A DNA stretch of 42,075 bases from Rheinheimera riviphila (lineage in GTDB: Bacteria; Pseudomonadota; Gammaproteobacteria; Enterobacterales; Alteromonadaceae): positions 1-42,075 of the forward strand of contig NZ_SACS01000030.1 of the NCBI RefSeq assembly GCF_004005945.1, read 5' to 3'. The position numbers and the translations under genes are program-made. Below, one piece after another: positions 42,072-42,075 of this stretch (its first letter is position 1; every line of letters begins with the position of its first letter). A model generated the notes under the pieces. That model worked only from the letters and a program-made list of their open reading frames with translations, was not told the origin of the DNA and made no database searches.

Positions 42072-42075
42072 TTTT

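Noticed and set aside
1-42075. CRISPR array
   Set aside because: The recurring repeats are palindromic REPs scattered between genes, without regular spacing, unique spacers of constant length or cas genes.
1-42075. Insertion sequence or prophage
   Set aside because: No transposase, integrase or phage structural gene is visible; mobility signals are limited to REPs, the hairpin element and toxin-antitoxin modules.

Overview
The window looks like a chromosomal piece of a free-living gammaproteobacterium of the Rheinheimera/Alishewanella/Alteromonadales type. That assignment is inferred from gene content (a TIGR01782-like TonB receptor, a PEP-CTERM-like protein, an enterobacterial-length AraB), moderate GC and many REP elements; no rRNA or tRNA is present to confirm it. 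The dominant theme is uptake and breakdown of L-arabinose polymers (arabinan), from the outer membrane down to the pentose phosphate pathway.

Layout. 161-5668: a co-directional five-gene cluster (MFS permease, Tat-type TIM-barrel isomerase-like protein, GMC oxidoreductase, gluconate-2-dehydrogenase subunit 3-like protein, DUF1080 protein) resembling 3-keto-sugar pathways. 5731-8260 (minus): TauE/SafE exporter, XylB-like SDR sugar dehydrogenase, GntR/FadR-type regulator. 8635-12389: SSS sugar symporter and transketolase. 12668-13218: ParDE-like toxin-antitoxin pair. 13405-14361 (minus): transaldolase. 14501-18489: araB-araD-araA. 18716-19968: HAD phosphatase and VapBC. 20276-23469: lipoprotein mutarotase and secreted GH43. 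23595-24014 (minus): zinc-independent ribosomal proteins L36 and L31 behind a Zur-like box. 24397-27006: SDR, LysR, SDR. 27375-27876: RelB-like antitoxin with a broken toxin. 28241-41980: PEP-CTERM-like protein, large endo-arabinanase, GH43, TonB receptor, GPH symporter, cytoplasmic GH43, GH127.

How it fits together (inference). Secreted and surface GH43 enzymes cut arabinan. The TonB receptor imports oligosaccharides to the periplasm, the GPH symporter takes them into the cytoplasm, and the cytoplasmic GH43 releases L-arabinose. Free arabinose could enter through the SSS symporter after mutarotation. AraA, AraB and AraD make xylulose 5-phosphate, and local transketolase and transaldolase copies feed it to glycolysis. 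Ten short, related 11-bp sites (consensus close to TTGTAnTACAA) lie upstream of nearly every arabinose unit, several directly abutting a -10 box. They are the probable operators of the GntR-type regulator and would make the scattered units one regulon, apparently including the TauE/SafE exporter.

Repeats. Fifteen REP sequences with a GTAG head, mostly in inverted pairs (REPINs), separate the functional modules and border both window ends. A second element, about 127 bp, is a long hairpin whose arms differ in sequence between its two copies (36648-36774, 39394-39521) yet stay complementary. One copy now forms the 5' region of the GH127 gene.
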